Assembly (NCBI RefSeq): GCF_000006565.2 | Contig: NC_031479.1 | Span: 620,001 to 684,000 of the forward strand | Direction: 5' to 3' | Length of the DNA: 64,000 nt | DNA from: Toxoplasma gondii ME49 | Lineage: Eukaryota > Apicomplexa > Conoidasida > Eucoccidiorida > Sarcocystidae | Part shown: positions 61,201-64,000 of the stretch, one piece after another | How positions within the stretch are numbered: position 1 is the stretch's first letter | Layout of the letters: each line of letters begins with the position of its first letter | Position numbers and translations under genes: made by a program | Notes under the pieces: generated by a model | Told to the model about the DNA's origin: nothing | The model's database searches: none | What the model saw: only the letters and a program-made list of their open reading frames with translations

Positions 61201-63396
61201 AAGCAAATATTTCGTTCTTTACCACAAAAGGAGCCGATTCTGCCTGTTGAGGCAGAAAACCTCACTTTGTCATATACTAGTGTCTGTGCTTTGCAGAATC
61301 CTCACAACAAATGCTCGGCGCCACTAGCAATAGATGCTGAACGGTGGTAATCATCCCTTTGATTTCTCGTTCAGCGTTCTCAAGCGCGAGATCCATCAGA
61401 AGCGCAAGTACAACTCATATTTAGATCTGTCTTCGGAATCTTCGCTAGACGTCAACTGCGAATGCCTTCGCAGCTGCTGTCGGCGCGTTTCCGGTAGGCG
61501 CCAACAGGTTAACTGGACTAAACATTTCGTTGACAGAAAAGACCGTACACAACGACGAGGGGCGTTATTTTGCACGACACACTTCCAGTGAGTTTGAGTT
61601 CAGAAACCCTGGTTTCTTGCGGCAGAACTGAGAGCCCGTAGGCTAAGAAGGCACCCGCTGGATGGACTAAACCCCATAAACCCGTTTCAGTGTTGTGGCG
61701 GATACAACGGGGGCCACGCTACTTCTGTGTGTCGCTGCGCCAGAAGGCCGCCATCCTGCGTGGGCGTATTTGCAATATCAGCCTCATCAAATCTCAGCAA
61801 AAATTCGTTGGTGTCGCAAGTACCCTCCCGACGTCGAGGATCAAATCGAATCCCTGAGTTTCCTGTCCACAAATCACGCTGCGGTTGCCGTGGAACAAGC
61901 CCCCCTCTTGGGCCGTTGAGTGTAGGAGAGTCCTTCCCCCACTCCTCTTTCAACTCCTAGTTTTTTGCTCGGTGCTTGTCCTTGCACTGGCTGCACACGT
62001 TCGGTTTTAAGCACATGTGACCACCTACACCTTTCTTATGCGGGATCTCTGCACCCACAGCACAAAGTGAAGTCTGTCACAGCAGACGGCAGTAGGCCCT
62101 ACCACAAGGCGTTAGGCGGTAGCGAAAGACAGCTCCGTCGAAGTGTTCGTTTTGGCGTTCACGACGGTACTTGCTAGCCGAGGGCAGCAGGATTGGTTCA
62201 CGAACAGCGACACCAACGCTCCCCTCACGCAGACGCCTTCTACACAAACGAAGAACAGCCCACAAGGCACCACACAATTCCACTTTGAGAACACGCAGAA
62301 CGCGTGTTGGCAGGTCATGGCCACCCTCGTGTGCCAGCGCCCACACAGCCCCGGCGCCACAAGTTGACCCAAAAGAGTGGCACCCAGACGAGCGAGAGCC
62401 CTCGCGCCGCCAGTTGATGATTTGGGGCAACTGTGTGGGTAGAGTGCTCCCGAGTTTGGCCGGTTGGATTCTTCTTTCTTCCGCAAATGACTTTTCGGTT
62501 CAAAGCTGTTCCAGATTGGCCAAACTTTCTGCCCTATCCCACAGTAGGTAGCCCAGAGTTGCACACGCGAGCTGGATCCGAGCGCTGTTCATTTACGCGC
62601 CGTCGCAACTCGATGCACGCCCGTCGCGGGCGCGGACGGTGATATTCGTTTTTCCCTTCTTATTTGTCAATGTACACACGCCAAAAACGTTGCAAATGTG
62701 ATCGGGTCGCTTTTCTGAGCCTCGGCGCAAAGAGTAAGCTCGCGGCTTCCAGCCTTTAAGCGTGGCCAGGCGGCACCAACTGGTCCTGTCGGTCACGCGC
62801 TCCTTCCTCACAAGCGCACACGAGCAGGCGTGAGGCACGTGGTCCGTGGCGGTGTATAGCGGCGTCTTTCGGGAAGCGATACCACATTATTTCCTCGAAC
62901 CCTATTGCGTGCAAATCAATTGTTGACTCAGCTTGAGACAGTGTGACGGTGCGCCAAGATGGCTCATCTTCGACCCTTTTACAAGTTTGGAAAAAGTCTT
63001 CGTGCAGTCTGCTGCCACACAGCTTGCCCGTCTATATGTGCCATACTTAGTAGGTTGAGCGACGAGTGTGTCCTTCTTGCGTGGAGACTTTGAGCCATTC
63101 TTCTTGGTATTTCAGATCGAGACGCGACATCTTGTCAGCCTTATTTACCCTTACTCAGCAAAACGACTCCTTGCACTTTCGTCAAGCCACGGCTAACTGT
63201 CTGTGCTCTCTCGTGTAAGGCGGCTACCTCCGTCCACACAGCACCGCTGTCTGCCCGAGCCGGCACACTCCCGACCTTTCAAGAATATACCGCCCTACTT
63301 TTAAGGCAACTATCTTTTATCAACTTTAGAAGCGCTTTTCCCCCCCGGGTCTTGGAAGCTTATCCCGAAGAAGATCTCGGGCCAAAACGGCAAAAA
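58202..63396. other. Divergent intergenic region between SMC6 and the right-edge gene
   Basis: About 5.2 kb with no supported gene on either strand. It should contain both promoters. Base composition is balanced, and TA microsatellites are absent, unlike the SMC6 introns. One perfect 14-bp palindrome GGTGTACGTACACC lies at 59386-59399. Frames up to 159 codons (59781-60260 plus, 62112-62564 minus) have no signal, domain or composition that suggests a protein. Confidence 0.5.
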
Positions 63397-64000
63397 ATGA
63401 CGCAGGAAGAACCGCGGCTTACAGGGCAACTCCACACACCGATCCGTGGACCCATCCAACCGCCAGAAATCGAGGAAATGGAGAACGCTGTCACACCAAA
63501 ATGCGCAGATGTGGCACCTGCCGCGGCAGCAAGTCACTCGTCTCACAGCTCTGCCAGTACCGTCGGGGACCTCAGCGATGGCAGCAGCGACCCGGATTCG
63601 CAGCCCTCGCGGGGGGATGTTCGCGATGAAGAGCTCGCAAAAGCTGCCGTCTTCGACGCACTGACTCCCAAGCATTCGCCGGAACCGAGAGCAGTTGCAG
63701 CGGAATTGCACACGGCCCCGGTAGTCGGACCAGACGATACCTCCCGACCAATTGCCTTGTTTCACCCTGACGGCCCTGAAGAGAACGCGTGGAAGGCCGA
63801 TGGCGAAACAGCAACGATACACGGGGGAGAGGCAAGCCAGGAAGAAGGCGCCGATTCTTCGTCTGAGGACTTGCGACAAGACCAACGAACGCAGGGGCGT
63901 CCTGTCGCTTCACCCCTACCCAGCTCCTTTGAGCATGCGTCGTCTTTCCTGCGCCTTGTTTCTTCGGCCATAGGGGCACCGCAAGCAGGCAGTTCGCTCT
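63397..64000 (+). CDS. 5' part of an unknown gene, open to the window edge
   Basis: From ATG at 63397 (context gcaaaaaATGA) the frame runs 201 codons without a stop and leaves the window. The product is acidic and rich in Ser, Pro, Glu, Asp and Ala (for example GDLSDGSSDPDSQ, EASQEEGADSSSEDL). That is typical of disordered N-terminal regions in these parasites and unlike the Cys/Arg/Phe-rich antisense frame at 63885-63310. No signal peptide or domain is visible in the part seen. An intron could still end the exon earlier. Function unknown. Confidence 0.6.
   Translation, partial: MTQEEPRLTGQLHTPIRGPIQPPEIEEMENAVTPKCADVAPAAAASHSSHSSASTVGDLSDGSSDPDSQPSRGDVRDEELAKAAVFDALTPKHSPEPRAVAAELHTAPVVGPDDTSRPIALFHPDGPEENAWKADGETATIHGGEASQEEGADSSSEDLRQDQRTQGRPVASPLPSSFEHASSFLRLVSSAIGAPQAGSSL

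Noticed and set aside
63310..63885. 191-codon minus-strand frame
   Set aside because: Cys/Arg/Phe-rich composition typical of the complement of the acidic plus-strand frame at 63397.

Overview
The window is nuclear DNA of a tissue-cyst coccidian, most likely Toxoplasma gondii or a very close relative (Hammondia, Neospora). The evidence is a tandem array of SRS-type (SAG1-related) GPI-anchored surface antigens, intron-rich housekeeping genes with GT..AG introns, A-rich start contexts, and many TA microsatellites. Species cannot be fixed by eye.

Layout. (1) 1-15.1 kb: six SRS genes, all on the + strand, in a very regular repeat of about 2.5 kb. Starts are at 384, 2906, 5414, 7931, 10541 and 13112. 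Each has exon 1 (signal peptide plus first SRS domain), a phase-1 intron of about 530 bp, and exon 2 (second SRS domain, hydrophilic stalk, GPI signal). Copies 2, 5 and 6 are intact. Copies 1, 3 and 4 carry in-frame stops, frameshifts or a lost splice donor. (2) 16.17 kb: one tRNA-Phe(GAA). (3) 18.2-26.7 kb, - strand: AP-3 complex delta subunit, 13 exons. (4) 26.7-30.8 kb: no firm gene, but one plausible exon with a KEN box. (5) 30.8-36.9 kb, - strand: NUF2, the Ndc80-complex kinetochore subunit, 10 exons, with a 36/37-bp minisatellite in one intron. (6) 41.4-43.3 kb, + strand: a two-exon gene of unknown function. (7) 45.0-58.2 kb, - strand: SMC6, 14 exons and about 1984 aa, with a long disordered N-terminal extension holding two SUMO-interaction-like motifs. 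(8) 63.4 kb to the right edge, + strand: an open frame that has not ended when the window stops.

The genes do not form one pathway. SRS proteins coat the parasite surface; AP-3 delta acts in vesicle sorting; NUF2 and SMC6 act in chromosome segregation and repair. Exon models for AP-3 delta, NUF2, SMC6 and the two-exon gene were built by hand from family similarity, GT/AG sites and phase continuity. Every junction keeps the frame, and nearly all TA microsatellites fall in the resulting introns, which supports the models independently. No homology search was run.
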